NCBI RefSeq assembly: GCF_010998615.1
Contig: NZ_JAAEAH010000011.1
Coordinates: 62,001-126,000, forward strand
Length of the DNA stretch: 64,000 nt
Direction of reading: 5' to 3'
Origin: Myxococcus sp. CA023
GTDB lineage: Bacteria; Myxococcota; Myxococcia; Myxococcales; Myxococcaceae
The notes beneath the pieces were generated by a model that was not told the DNA's origin, did no database searches, and worked only from the letters and a program-made list of their open reading frames with translations. Both the position numbers and the translations under genes were made by a program. Below, piece by piece: positions 48,637-57,614 of the stretch. Each line of letters opens with the position of its first letter. Position 1 is the stretch's first letter.

Positions 48637-49056
48637 GTGACGATTCGACTCAAGCGGGCGTACGAAGCAGCAAGCCGCACGGATGGGCGGCGCTTCCTGG
48701 TGGAACGGCTGTGGCCGCGAGGCGTACGGAAGACAGCGCTTCCCATCGAAGCCTGGCTGAAGGATGCAGCCCCCAGCACCGAGCTGCGGAAGTGGTTTGC
48801 ACACGACCCTGACCGCTGGTCCGAGTTCTGCCGGAGATACACCGCCGAGCTCGCGGCGAATCCCGCGGCATGGCAGCCCCTGCTCGAAGCCGCGCGCCAC
48901 GGCACGGTGACGCTCGTCTACAGCGCCCATGACACCGAGCACAACAACGCGGCGGCCCTCCAACAGTTCCTCGAAGAGGCGTCCGGCGGCGCCGCTCCGA
49001 AGAAGCCTCCATGTGCCTCGCGGCGAGGCCGGGGCCGCTCGACGCGACACACCTGA
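48637..49056 (+). CDS. DUF488 family protein (YeaO-like)
   Basis: The 139-residue protein shows the DUF488 pattern: RAYEAASRTDGRRFLVERLWPRG near the start, WLKDAAPSTELRKWFAHDP, FCRRYTAEL and a TLVYSAHDTEHNNAAAL ending. Family members are small soluble proteins, some with an HDxEHN-like motif. Their activity is not established. GTG 48637 is chosen because the first 49 codons upstream look non-coding. The C-terminus has an extra basic tail (RRGRGRSTRHT). Confidence 0.85.
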   Translation: MTIRLKRAYEAASRTDGRRFLVERLWPRGVRKTALPIEAWLKDAAPSTELRKWFAHDPDRWSEFCRRYTAELAANPAAWQPLLEAARHGTVTLVYSAHDTEHNNAAALQQFLEEASGGAAPKKPPCASRRGRGRSTRHT

Positions 49057-49085
49057 CGTGCCGCCAAGGGAAAGCGCGCCGTGGC

Positions 49086-49430
49086 TCAACTCCCCCGGTA
49101 CGTGGAGTAGCCGAAGGGGCTCAGCAGCAGCGGGACGTGGTAGTGCTCGTCCGGCGCCGTGAGTTCGAACACCACCGTCACCGACGGGTAGAAACCGCGC
49201 ACGCCGAGCGCCCGGAAGTACGCCCCGGTGTCGAAGGCCATCCGGTAGACGCCCGGCTCCACGCGCGCCCCCTGGGGCAGGAAGTCGCGCACGCGGCCGT
49301 CGCCGTTGGTGACGCCGCGCGCCAGCTGCGTCCATTCGCCCGAGTCGCCTTGCAGCTCCAGGGTGATGGGAACACCGGACGCCGGCCGGCCCCGGTGCGT
49401 GTCGAGAACGTGAGTGGACAGAGTGCTCAT
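49086..49430 (-). CDS. uraH: 5-Hydroxyisourate hydrolase (transthyretin-like)
   Basis: The enzyme hydrolyses 5-hydroxyisourate to OHCU in urate breakdown. The 114-residue protein matches the family: LSTHVLDTHRGRPASGVP at the start, the R/H motifs RVRDF and DEHYHVPLLLSP, and the C-terminal signature YSTYRGS. Its ATG overlaps the stop of uraD (ATGA at 49427-49430). It is last in a five-gene minus-strand operon with a flavoprotein, allantoinase, allantoicase and OHCU decarboxylase. Confidence 0.97.
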   Translation of the reverse strand: MSTLSTHVLDTHRGRPASGVPITLELQGDSGEWTQLARGVTNGDGRVRDFLPQGARVEPGVYRMAFDTGAYFRALGVRGFYPSVTVVFELTAPDEHYHVPLLLSPFGYSTYRGS

Positions 49431-49939
49431 GACGCCAGCAGCTTCTCCAGTCGGATGCGGGTGATTTTCGCCTGCTCCCCGGCCGCGATGCGCAGCTCCT
49501 CGTCCGGTGCGTTGTCCAGCCGCTCGCGCAAGAGCTCCAGCATCTCCGCCGCGCTCTTGCCCGTGGCGCACACCAGGAAGATGAAACCGAAGCGCTGCTC
49601 GTAGGCGGCGTTGCCCTCCGCCAGCCCTTGCAACACCGCCTCGTCCGCGCCCTGCACCCCACCCTGCTCCTGCGAGGACCACGAGGCGGTGGATGCGAAC
49701 TTCGCGCGCAGCTGGGACACGTCACCGATGCGCGGGTGGTGCGTCATGGCCTCACGCCAGTCGTCCGGTCCCGTCTGCTTCCAGAGCCACGCCGACTCCG
49801 AGAACAGGTGCTGCGCGTCGCGGAAGGGCCGCGAACGCACCATGCCGTCCGCCCAGCGGGATGCGCCGCAGCAGCGCATCAACTCCGCGCGCGCCTCCGA
49901 CGGCAACAGGGAATTGAGTCGAGTCAGTCCGCTGCTCAT
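49427..49939 (-). CDS. uraD: OHCU decarboxylase
   Basis: It decarboxylates OHCU to S-allantoin. The 170-residue protein has the family pattern with the helix DWREAMTHHPRIGDVSQLRAKF, containing the catalytic histidine in HHPRIG, and EQRFGFIFLVCATGKSA. The four-base stop/start overlap links it to uraH. Longer upstream frames overlap the allantoicase gene. The family is about 160-175 residues, as here. Confidence 0.95.
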   Translation of the reverse strand: MSSGLTRLNSLLPSEARAELMRCCGASRWADGMVRSRPFRDAQHLFSESAWLWKQTGPDDWREAMTHHPRIGDVSQLRAKFASTASWSSQEQGGVQGADEAVLQGLAEGNAAYEQRFGFIFLVCATGKSAAEMLELLRERLDNAPDEELRIAAGEQAKITRIRLEKLLAS

Positions 49940-50958
49940 GCGGGCCGCCCGTGGACCCGCAGCCGGCTGACGCCGCCGTCGGGATAGATTTTCAGACGCA
50001 CGTGGGTGAAGGGCCCCTTCGCCGCCAGCTCGGACTCGTAGAAGTGGCGGTGGTGCGCTTGGAGCTTCGTGCGCGGCAGCAACTCCGTCCACGCGATGTC
50101 ATGCGCGTTGGCGAAGTCCACCACCGGCTCGCGCAGGTAGCAGCCTTCGATGGAGCACGTGTCCGGGTAGTTGCCCTTGAAGAAGGCCGTGTCCACCTCC
50201 ACGCGCTGCACGGTGCCCGGGACGGCGAGCTTCACCACAATCCAGTCGAAGCCCGGCAGCACGCGCTTGCGCCGCGTCTCCCAGCCCTCGCCCATGTTGG
50301 CGGCGCGCCCCGGGAGGATGAGGTTGTCCTTGGGGCCGAAGAAGGAGTCATTGCACGCCACCACCGTGCCGCCATTCTCCGCCGCCGCCAGGTCCACCGT
50401 ACCGCCGGCGTGGGACAGGCGCTCGAAGTCCGGCCGCACCTCGCCATGGACGCGGAAGCGGGCCACGCCGCCATCCGGGAAGATGTTGAGCCGCAGGTGC
50501 GTCCAGCGCTTGTCGCTGGCGATGGGGAACAGGTTGCGCGTGCCGCCCTGCAGCTTGAGCTGCGGGAGGATGGGCGTCCAGGTGGCCTCGGCCAGGGCCT
50601 CGGGCGTGGGCGAGCCCTCCACCTCCAACGCATCCACCGAGGCGTACTCGGGGAAGTTGCCGAGGAAGTGGTTGGTGTCGATGTCCACGCCGCGCACGAC
50701 GCCCGGCAGGCCGAGCTTGAGGATGCACCAGTCATGGCCCGGGACGCGCTTGCGGCGCGACTCCCAGCCGTCCATCCACTTGCCGTTCTCAGTGAACTTG
50801 CCGGGGATGAAGATGCCCCGGCCGGGCTTCAGCAGGTTCTCCTTCCCCGCGAAGAACTCATCGCTGGCCAGCAGCGCCTGACCGCCCACGTTCTCCGCGG
50901 CCAGGTCGATGAATTCAGTGAAGGCAATCCGCAGCCTTCCCTCTTCGGGTGAGTGCAT
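49936..50958 (-). CDS. alc: Allantoicase
   Basis: It converts allantoate to ureidoglycolate and urea. The 340-residue protein has two related halves (DUF-like FbpA/F5-8 type repeats): each with WESRRKR or WETRRKR (about 66 and 240) and GxVxxVDxDT-like VRGVDIDT and VQRVEVDT, as expected for the tandem-domain allantoicase. It overlaps the uraD gene by four bases and lies 21 bases after allB. Urea or ureidoglycolate would be final products; no urease or ureidoglycolate lyase is visible. Confidence 0.95.
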   Translation of the reverse strand: MHSPEEGRLRIAFTEFIDLAAENVGGQALLASDEFFAGKENLLKPGRGIFIPGKFTENGKWMDGWESRRKRVPGHDWCILKLGLPGVVRGVDIDTNHFLGNFPEYASVDALEVEGSPTPEALAEATWTPILPQLKLQGGTRNLFPIASDKRWTHLRLNIFPDGGVARFRVHGEVRPDFERLSHAGGTVDLAAAENGGTVVACNDSFFGPKDNLILPGRAANMGEGWETRRKRVLPGFDWIVVKLAVPGTVQRVEVDTAFFKGNYPDTCSIEGCYLREPVVDFANAHDIAWTELLPRTKLQAHHRHFYESELAAKGPFTHVRLKIYPDGGVSRLRVHGRPA

Positions 50959-50979
50959 GGTGTGTGTCTCCCAAGTGCT

Positions 50980-52350
50980 TCAAGCAGCGGCGCGCGTCCC
51001 CACGGGGCGGCGCACCCAGAGTCCCGACGGGCGCGGCATCGGCTGGCCGCGCTCGAAAACCCTCGTCCCTCGCAGGAACGTCATCTCCACCACGCCCGTC
51101 AACGTCCGGCCCGCGTACGGCGTTATCGGATGACGGTGTAGCAGGCGCTGTGGCTCCACGGCGAATGAAGCATCCGGGTCGAACACCACCAGGTCCGCGT
51201 CCGCACCGGGCGCCAGCGTCCCCTTGACACCCGCGAGGCCCACCAGCCGCGCGGGGGCTTCGCACATCCAGCGCACCAGCGACTCCAGCCCCAATCCGCG
51301 CCGCTTCGCCTCCGTCCACACCGCCGGCAGGCTGAGCTGCAACGACGCGATGCCGCCCCAGGCCGCGCCGAAGTCGCCGCGCTCCAGGTGCTTCAGCGCG
51401 GGCGTGCACGGTGAGTGGTCCGACACCACCAGCTCGATGTCCCCCTGCGCCAGCCCGGCCCACAGCCGCTCGCGGTTCTCCGCCTCGCGGATGGGTGGCG
51501 CGCACTTGAAGTGGGTCGCGCCGTCCTCAATCTCCTCCGCCGTGAAGCTCAGGTAGTGCGGGCACGTCTCCACCGACACGTCCAGGCCCTCGCGCCGGGC
51601 CTCGCTCAGCACGGGCAGCGCCTCCGCGGAGGACAGGTGGACGATGTGCACGCGGCAGCGGTGCGCGCGCGCCAACGCCACCATCATCCGGATGGCCTCG
51701 TTCTCCCAGCGCTTCGGGCGCGACTCCAGGTAGCCGCGGTACGTGCGCGCGTCCCCACCGGCGACCAGCCCTTCCACCGGGGACTCCAGCTCCGCGTGGA
51801 CGATGAGCGGGACGCCCCGGCGCGCGAGGATGGGCATGGCCACGTCGAGCACCTCGCGCGTCGCATGCGGAAACTCGTCCACGCCGGAGGGGCACAGGAA
51901 GCACTTGAAGCCGGAGATGCCCGCGTCGATGAGCGCCTCCAGTTCGCCCGCGTTGCCCGGGATGACGCCGCCCCAGAAGGCATGGTCCACCTGGCAGCGC
52001 CCCTGGGCCGCCTCGGCCTTCAGCTTCAGCGCCGCCAGCGTGGTGGTGGGCGGCAGCGAGTTGAGCGGCATGTCCACCACCGTGGTGATGCCTCCCGCGG
52101 CCGCCGCGCGCGTGGCCGTCTCGAAGCCCTCCCACTCGGTGCGGCCGGGCTCGTTGATGTGCGCGTGGCTGTCCACCACACCGGGCATCAGCACCTTGTC
52201 GCCCACGTCCACCACTGGCAGTCCGGAGGGAATCTCCGCGTGAGACACCACCGCGGCCACCTTGCCGCCACGCACCACGACCGCCGCCTCGCGCACGCCT
52301 TCGCCCGTGACCACGCGTCGGCCGCGCACCACGAACTGCTCTCCACTCAT
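50980..52350 (-). CDS. allB: Allantoinase
   Basis: It opens the allantoin ring to allantoate. The 456-residue amidohydrolase has the metal motif H62-x-H64 in DSHAHINEPG, likely carboxylated lysine K149 (ISGFKCFL), histidines in PLIVHAEL and HIVHLSSAEA, and the catalytic aspartate in VVSDHSPC. The length equals characterised allantoinases (about 450). Its ATG overlaps the stop of the upstream flavoprotein gene (ATGA). Confidence 0.96.
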   Translation of the reverse strand: MSGEQFVVRGRRVVTGEGVREAAVVVRGGKVAAVVSHAEIPSGLPVVDVGDKVLMPGVVDSHAHINEPGRTEWEGFETATRAAAAGGITTVVDMPLNSLPPTTTLAALKLKAEAAQGRCQVDHAFWGGVIPGNAGELEALIDAGISGFKCFLCPSGVDEFPHATREVLDVAMPILARRGVPLIVHAELESPVEGLVAGGDARTYRGYLESRPKRWENEAIRMMVALARAHRCRVHIVHLSSAEALPVLSEARREGLDVSVETCPHYLSFTAEEIEDGATHFKCAPPIREAENRERLWAGLAQGDIELVVSDHSPCTPALKHLERGDFGAAWGGIASLQLSLPAVWTEAKRRGLGLESLVRWMCEAPARLVGLAGVKGTLAPGADADLVVFDPDASFAVEPQRLLHRHPITPYAGRTLTGVVEMTFLRGTRVFERGQPMPRPSGLWVRRPVGTRAAA

Positions 52351-53801
52351 GGCTCGAATTCCTTCTCGTCGTAACCCGCAAGGGACTCGAAGAACGCGTC
52401 CCGGTCATCCACGTAGAGCTGCAGCGTCACCCCGGACACGAGCCGGGGCAGGCCGTACTTCATGCCGGAGATGCTCGCGCCCCCGAAGCCCAGCGAGAGC
52501 AGGCAGCCAAAGGTGAAGTTGAAGATGCCCTGGAGCCATGGCGCCTTCCCCGGTTGCTTCTCCTGAAGCTCGAAGTGCGCGCCCAGGTACGGGTGCCGCA
52601 GCAGGTCCGCGTGCGACTGTCCCTCGGGCGGCGTGTACCGGTCCTTCCACAAGGCGATGTCGCCGTGGAGGCCCGCCAGCTCCGGACGCAGCGACAGGTC
52701 CGTCACCGTGCCGCTACCGATGATGAGCTTGTCGAACACGAACTGCCCATGAGGCGTGGTGACGCGCGCCTGTCCGTCCACCTCTTCCGCGCCGAGCCAG
52801 GGACTGCCGCCGTGCAGGTGGAACTGGGGAAAGGCCCGCGCCCGGCTGAAAGTGTCCGACGGTGGCAACTGCCCCATCTCGATGATGCGGTGGATGAAAC
52901 GCCAGCGGTCCGCGTCCGGCAGGTCCGCGTGGTGCTTGAGAAAGCCCACGAACTCCGCCCAGCGGTAGGGATTCACGTTGGGCAGCGTCTTGCGGCGGTA
53001 GAAGAGGTGGACCTCGGCCGCGCCGTGCTCCAGCGCCACGGCGGCGTTGTCGAATGCGGAGGCCCCTGCGCCGAGCACCCCCACGCACTTGCCACGCAGG
53101 GCCTCGAAGTCGATGGCGTCACGCGTGTGGGCGTACAGCTCGCGCCGCAGCCCGGCCACCACGGACGGCACTTCCCAGCGGCCAGAGCCGTCAATGCCCG
53201 TGGCCAGCACCACCTTGCGCGCATGCACCACGTCCGTGGTGCCCTTGCGTGTGTCGATGAGTGGAACGGAGAAGCAGTCCTCCTCCGCGCCCCAGGCGAT
53301 GGCCCCCGCGCGCGTGCCACACCGCACGGGGATGGCGAGCGTGCCGCGGTACCAGTCGAGGTAGTCCGCCCACATCTCCTTGGGGATTCGGACCACCGCC
53401 TCCCACGAACCTTCGCCGTGCTGCGCCTCGTACCAGGACTGGAAGCAGAGACTTGGCAGGTTATGGTCCGGGCCCGTCAGGTGCTTGGGTGTCCGCAGCG
53501 TGTGCATGCGGGCGAAAGTCTTCCACGGTCCGGCGAGGCCCTGCTCGCAGTCATCCACCACGAGCAGGTTCGTGACGCGCTCACGCATCAACCCGAAGGC
53601 GGCGGTGAGCCCGCTCTGCCCACCACCGATGACGAGCACGTCCAACACGGCCCGTCCGTCCCGCGTGCGGCGCGGCAGCACCCACGGTCTGCGTGGGTAC
53701 TCCAACTGCTCCAGGTCCTTCCGGATTCGAGTTTCCAGCGCGGCGAGAGCAGAGGCGGAAGGCAGCTCGGCGGGGCTCGAGGGGACGCGCATGGGCCTCA
53801 T
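52347..53801 (-). CDS. FAD-dependent monooxygenase, candidate urate hydroxylase
   Basis: The 484-residue protein is a class B flavoprotein: FAD motif IGGGQSG (about 58-64), the NADPH-side second Rossmann motif GAGASA (about 244-249) and LATG (199-202). It has the FMO-like middle SWYEAQHG and a C-terminal SLGFGGASISG. Its gene is first of five in the ureide operon and overlaps allB by four bases. The operon lacks classical uricase (uaz/uox), so it may supply 5-hydroxyisourate from urate, like the nonhomologous flavin urate hydroxylases HpxO/HpyO. The assignment is contextual. The start is ATG 53801; ATG 53792 is close. Confidence 0.83.
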   Translation of the reverse strand: MRPMRVPSSPAELPSASALAALETRIRKDLEQLEYPRRPWVLPRRTRDGRAVLDVLVIGGGQSGLTAAFGLMRERVTNLLVVDDCEQGLAGPWKTFARMHTLRTPKHLTGPDHNLPSLCFQSWYEAQHGEGSWEAVVRIPKEMWADYLDWYRGTLAIPVRCGTRAGAIAWGAEEDCFSVPLIDTRKGTTDVVHARKVVLATGIDGSGRWEVPSVVAGLRRELYAHTRDAIDFEALRGKCVGVLGAGASAFDNAAVALEHGAAEVHLFYRRKTLPNVNPYRWAEFVGFLKHHADLPDADRWRFIHRIIEMGQLPPSDTFSRARAFPQFHLHGGSPWLGAEEVDGQARVTTPHGQFVFDKLIIGSGTVTDLSLRPELAGLHGDIALWKDRYTPPEGQSHADLLRHPYLGAHFELQEKQPGKAPWLQGIFNFTFGCLLSLGFGGASISGMKYGLPRLVSGVTLQLYVDDRDAFFESLAGYDEKEFEP

Positions 53802-53962
53802 CGTATCCGCGCACCGCGTCAGTGAGCCAAGACGCCCCGGAATGACAGGGAATTGTCCAAAACCCCAAAGGTTCACTGGAGATTACGTCACCTTCAACGC
53901 TTCCCCCACTGGGCTGCTTGGCTATGCTGCGCGCCCTTCGTTTCCGCCCGAGGTGAATCCGC

Positions 53963-55618
53963 GTGATCAACGCCCATACCCGCGTCCCGCCGCCGAAGAA
54001 CGAGCCTGTCCTCTCCTATGCGCCCGGTACCGCCGAGCGCCGGGAGGTACAAGCCGAGCTGAAGCGCATGGCCGGTGAGCAGATCGACATCCCCGTCATC
54101 ATCGGCGGCAAGCACATCCGCACCGGCAAGACGGACACCGTGCGCATGCCGCACAACCACTCGCACGTGCTGGCCACGCTGCACGAGGCGGATGCCAGCC
54201 ACGCGGAGCAGGCCATCCAGGCCGCCCTGGCCGTCAAGGACGACTGGGCGCGCATGCCCTTCCAGTCGCGCGCCGCCATCTTCCTGCGCGCCGCGGAGTT
54301 GCTGGCCTCGCGCTACCGTCCCATCCTCAACGCCGCCACCATGCTGGGTCAGTCCAAGACGGCCCACCAGGCGGAGATTGACGCGACGTGCGAGGCCGTG
54401 GACTTCCTGCGCTACAACGTCCACTTCGCCGAGCAGATTCTCGGCTGGCAGCCGGAGGCCGCGCACCAGACGTGGAACATGACGGACTACCGTCCGCTGG
54501 ACGGCTTCGTCTTCGCGGTGGCGCCGTTCAACTTCACGGCCATTGCCCTCAACCTGGCCACCGCGCCGGCGATCATGGGCAACGTGGTGCTCTTCAAGCC
54601 GTCGTCCACGGCGGCCCTGAGTGCCTGGTACATCATGGAGCTGCTGCGCGAGGCGGGCCTGCCCGACGGCGTCATCAACATGCTCCCGGGTGACGGCCCC
54701 ACGGTGGGCAACCCGGTGCTGGCCAGTCCGCACCTGGGCGGCATCCACTTCACCGGCTCCACGCCGACGTTCAACGCCATGTGGCGCACGGTGGGAGAGA
54801 ACATCTCCCGGTACAAGCAGTACCCCCGCATCGTCGGCGAGACGGGCGGCAAGGACTTCATCGTCGCCCACCCGTCCGCGGCGGACGACCTGGAGGCGCT
54901 CGCGGTGGCCATCGTCCGCGGCGGCTTCGAGTACCAGGGCCAGAAGTGCTCCGCGGCCAGCCGCGTCTTCATCCCCGAATCCCTGTGGCCCAAGCTGAAG
55001 CCGCGCCTCCAGGCGCTCATCAGCGAGGTCCGCATGGGTGACGTGTCGGACTTCAGCAACTTCATGGGCGCCGTCATCGACGAGAAGTCCTTCAAGAAGG
55101 TCTCCTCGTACATCGACCTGGCCAAGAGCGACAGCGGGGCCAGCATCGTGGCCGGCGGCGACGTGGACCGGAAGCAGGGTTGGTTCGTGAAGCCCACGCT
55201 GGTGCAGCTCGACAGCCCCACCCACCGCATCCTTCGCGAGGAGATCTTCGCGCCGCTGGTGGGCCTGCACGTCTACCCGGATGCGAAGTACGAGGAGACG
55301 CTGCGCGAGGTCGACCAGGCCGCGTCCTACGCCCTCACCGGCGCGGTGTTCGCGCGCGACCGGAAGGCCATCGACACGGCGCTGCGCGAGCTGCGCCACG
55401 CGGCGGGCAACTTCTACATCAACGACAAGCCCACCGGCGCTGTCGTGGGCCAGCAACCCTTCGGCGGTGGCCGCGCGTCCGGCACCAACGACAAGGCGGG
55501 CTCGGCGCTCAACCTGGTGCGGTGGACCAGCCCCCGCACCATCAAGGAGACGTTCGTCCCGCCCGTGAAGGTGCCCTACCCCTTCATGGACAACGACCCG
55601 AACGAAGGCGCCATCTGA
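53963..55618 (+). CDS. pruA: 1-Pyrroline-5-carboxylate (glutamate semialdehyde) dehydrogenase
   Basis: It oxidises P5C/glutamate semialdehyde to glutamate with NAD+ in proline catabolism. The 551-residue protein is of the ALDH4A1-like monofunctional type. The catalytic region has E293 in VGETGGKDF and the nucleophile C329 in EYQGQKCSAAS, with PWNY-class APFNFTAIAL for NAD and FTGSTPTFNAM. The start is GTG 53963. The proline dehydrogenase partner is not in the window. The next gene (aldose epimerase) begins eight bases later. Confidence 0.94.
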   Translation: MINAHTRVPPPKNEPVLSYAPGTAERREVQAELKRMAGEQIDIPVIIGGKHIRTGKTDTVRMPHNHSHVLATLHEADASHAEQAIQAALAVKDDWARMPFQSRAAIFLRAAELLASRYRPILNAATMLGQSKTAHQAEIDATCEAVDFLRYNVHFAEQILGWQPEAAHQTWNMTDYRPLDGFVFAVAPFNFTAIALNLATAPAIMGNVVLFKPSSTAALSAWYIMELLREAGLPDGVINMLPGDGPTVGNPVLASPHLGGIHFTGSTPTFNAMWRTVGENISRYKQYPRIVGETGGKDFIVAHPSAADDLEALAVAIVRGGFEYQGQKCSAASRVFIPESLWPKLKPRLQALISEVRMGDVSDFSNFMGAVIDEKSFKKVSSYIDLAKSDSGASIVAGGDVDRKQGWFVKPTLVQLDSPTHRILREEIFAPLVGLHVYPDAKYEETLREVDQAASYALTGAVFARDRKAIDTALRELRHAAGNFYINDKPTGAVVGQQPFGGGRASGTNDKAGSALNLVRWTSPRTIKETFVPPVKVPYPFMDNDPNEGAI

Positions 55619-55625
55619 GGCACGT

Positions 55626-56474
55626 ATGAACGGTCCGTTCCCCGGCATCGCTGGCCTGGACACGTACGCGCTGGTGGACGGTGGGAGCCGCGTGGAGGTC
55701 ATCCCTTCACGCGGTGCCATCGTCACCCGGATGAACGTGGACGGTGACGAGCTGCTGTACCTCGACGAGGCCACGGTCGCGGACCCGGCGAAGAACGTGC
55801 GCGGGGGCATCCCCGTGCTGTTCCCCAACGCCGGGCCGCTGCCGGGGGACACCTATTCCGTGGACCGTCAGCAGTACACGCTGCCGCAGCACGGCTTCGC
55901 GCGGAAACTTCCGTGGAAGGTGCGGCATGCGGACGCATCACGGCTGGTGGTGGAGCTGTCCTCCAACGAGGAGACGCTGCGCCACTTCCCGTGGCGGTTC
56001 GACGCACGGCTCACCTTCTCGCTGGCCGGCCAACGGCTCACGCTGGAGAGCGCGTTCGAGAACCAGGACACGCGGCCCATGCCGCTGCACCTGGGCTTCC
56101 ATCCGTACTTCCGCGTGCCGGACGCGGCGAAGGCCCAAGCGGGCGTGGACACGGACGCCACGCGCGCGTGGGACAACTGGCGCAAGCAGGACATGAACGT
56201 CACCGGGCTGAACCTCTCCGAGGAGGAAGTGGACCTTCACTTGAAGGACCACTCGAAGCCGGAAACGACGTTGGAGCGGGGCCCCGGGCTCAAGCCCATT
56301 CGCCTGTCGTGGAGCCCCGAGTACCGCGTCCTCGTCGTGTGGACGCTGCGTGGGAAGGACTTCGTCTGCGTGGAGCCGTGGACCGCCGCCAAGGGTGCGC
56401 TGGCCACGGGGGAAGGGCTGCCGCACGTGCAGCCTGGAACTCGGACGTCGCTTCGCTTCGATATCCAAGGCTGA
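55626..56474 (+). CDS. Aldose 1-epimerase family (glucose-6-phosphate 1-epimerase-like)
   Basis: The 282-residue protein has the galactose-mutarotase fold with YeaD-type markers: GGIPVLFPNAGPL, PQHGFARKLPW, LHLGFHPYFRV and a C-terminal CVEPWTAAKGAL with the catalytic glutamate. These enzymes interconvert anomers of hexose phosphates or sugars. It follows pruA by eight bases and is probably co-transcribed, but the two roles are unrelated. The hairpin repeat copy 2 lies just after its stop and may be its terminator. Confidence 0.88.
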   Translation: MNGPFPGIAGLDTYALVDGGSRVEVIPSRGAIVTRMNVDGDELLYLDEATVADPAKNVRGGIPVLFPNAGPLPGDTYSVDRQQYTLPQHGFARKLPWKVRHADASRLVVELSSNEETLRHFPWRFDARLTFSLAGQRLTLESAFENQDTRPMPLHLGFHPYFRVPDAAKAQAGVDTDATRAWDNWRKQDMNVTGLNLSEEEVDLHLKDHSKPETTLERGPGLKPIRLSWSPEYRVLVVWTLRGKDFVCVEPWTAAKGALATGEGLPHVQPGTRTSLRFDIQG

Positions 56475-56513
56475 ACGGCAGGGCCAGGAGCCCCCCCGGG
56501 GCGACTCCTGCAC

Positions 56514-56576
56514 CTTGCTGTTCGGAAATGTCGGGACATTTGCCGCCGCGCAAAACCCCCGACATTTCCGAACAGC
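56514..56576. repeat. Dispersed hairpin repeat, copy 2
   Basis: Arms GCTGTTCGGAAATGTCGGG (56517-56535) and its complement (56558-56576) form a 19-bp perfect stem; CTT just upstream (56514-56516) matches copy 1. The 22-base loop starts ACATT and ends AAAACC as in copy 1 (9907-9972). It lies in the gap between the convergent epimerase and LysR genes. Confidence 0.85.
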
Positions 56577-56649
56577 GACCTCCCAGCCTCCTCCCGGACC
56601 TGGGGGCCCCGACCTCGATGGAGTTTTCGAACAGTGGGCTCCTGGCCCC

Positions 56650-57555
56650 CTACCCCGTCAGCGCGAGCAATTCGCCTCGCAGCCAGCGGTTGCGCGGGTC
56701 CGCATCCGCCTGCCGGTGCCAGTAGACATGAAGCTCCAGCGGGGGCAGGGACAGCGGCATCGGCAGGAGGTGGTTGCCCAGCAGCGCGTGCAACTCCGCC
56801 GCGCGCCGCCTCGGCATCGTCAGCAGCAAGTCGGAGTCCGCGACGAGTTTGAACGCAGCCTCGTAGTGCTGACACCGAACGACGACGTCACGCTGGTAGC
56901 CCAGGCGGCTGAGCACCAGGTCCTCCACGGCCAGCCCGGTGCGGCGCGAGGACACGGTGACGTGCCGGGCCGCCATGTACTTCGCCACGTCCAGCTTGCG
57001 CCTGCTTCGGCTCACCACGCAGAAGGTGTCTTGCAACAGGGCCGTGCGCTTCAGCTCCGCTCCGGTCTGCTGCTCCACGTCGATGGAGAGGTCGAGCCGC
57101 CCCGACGCGAGGTCCCGCTCCAGCCGCGCCCGGTCGAGCCGGACGCTGGAGATGCGGACCTCCGGCGCGTGCGCCCGTAACCGAGCCACGAGCAGCGGGA
57201 GGATCGACGGCTCCAGCACGTCGTTCATCGCCACCGTGAACTGGCCCACGTCCCGGCGCGGGTCGAAGCCGCGTCCGCGATGAATCGCCTGTTCGAACAG
57301 CGCCAGCGCCTCCCGAATCTCCGGCGCCAACCGCTCCGCGAACGCCGTGGGCGCCACACCGCGCCCCTCCCGGACGAACAACGGCTCTCCCAGCTGCTCG
57401 CGCAGGCGTGCCAGCGCATGGCTCACGGCCGACTGACTGAGGAACAAGACCTCCGCCGCGCGCGTCAGGTTCCGCTCCCGGAGCACCACGTCGAAGACCC
57501 GGAAGAGGTTGAGGTCCAGCCGGGCGAGCCGCGCCGAATCCTGAACAGGGTTCAT
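56650..57555 (-). CDS. LysR-family transcriptional regulator
   Basis: The 301-residue protein has an N-terminal LysR winged HTH (about 11-70: LDLNLFRVFDVVLRERNLTRAAEVLFLSQSAVSHALARLR) and a periplasmic-binding-like effector domain. The HTH pattern SQSAVSHAL and GEPLFVREGRG are classic. It is divergent from the acyl-CoA dehydrogenase operon with a 59-base gap, the classic LysR layout in which the regulator controls its neighbour; the effector is unknown. Confidence 0.95.
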   Translation of the reverse strand: MNPVQDSARLARLDLNLFRVFDVVLRERNLTRAAEVLFLSQSAVSHALARLREQLGEPLFVREGRGVAPTAFAERLAPEIREALALFEQAIHRGRGFDPRRDVGQFTVAMNDVLEPSILPLLVARLRAHAPEVRISSVRLDRARLERDLASGRLDLSIDVEQQTGAELKRTALLQDTFCVVSRSRRKLDVAKYMAARHVTVSSRRTGLAVEDLVLSRLGYQRDVVVRCQHYEAAFKLVADSDLLLTMPRRRAAELHALLGNHLLPMPLSLPPLELHVYWHRQADADPRNRWLRGELLALTG

Positions 57556-57614
57556 GGTTACACATGACCAACATTCACTGGATGCATCAAGGCCCCATGC
57601 GCAGGATGAAGGCC

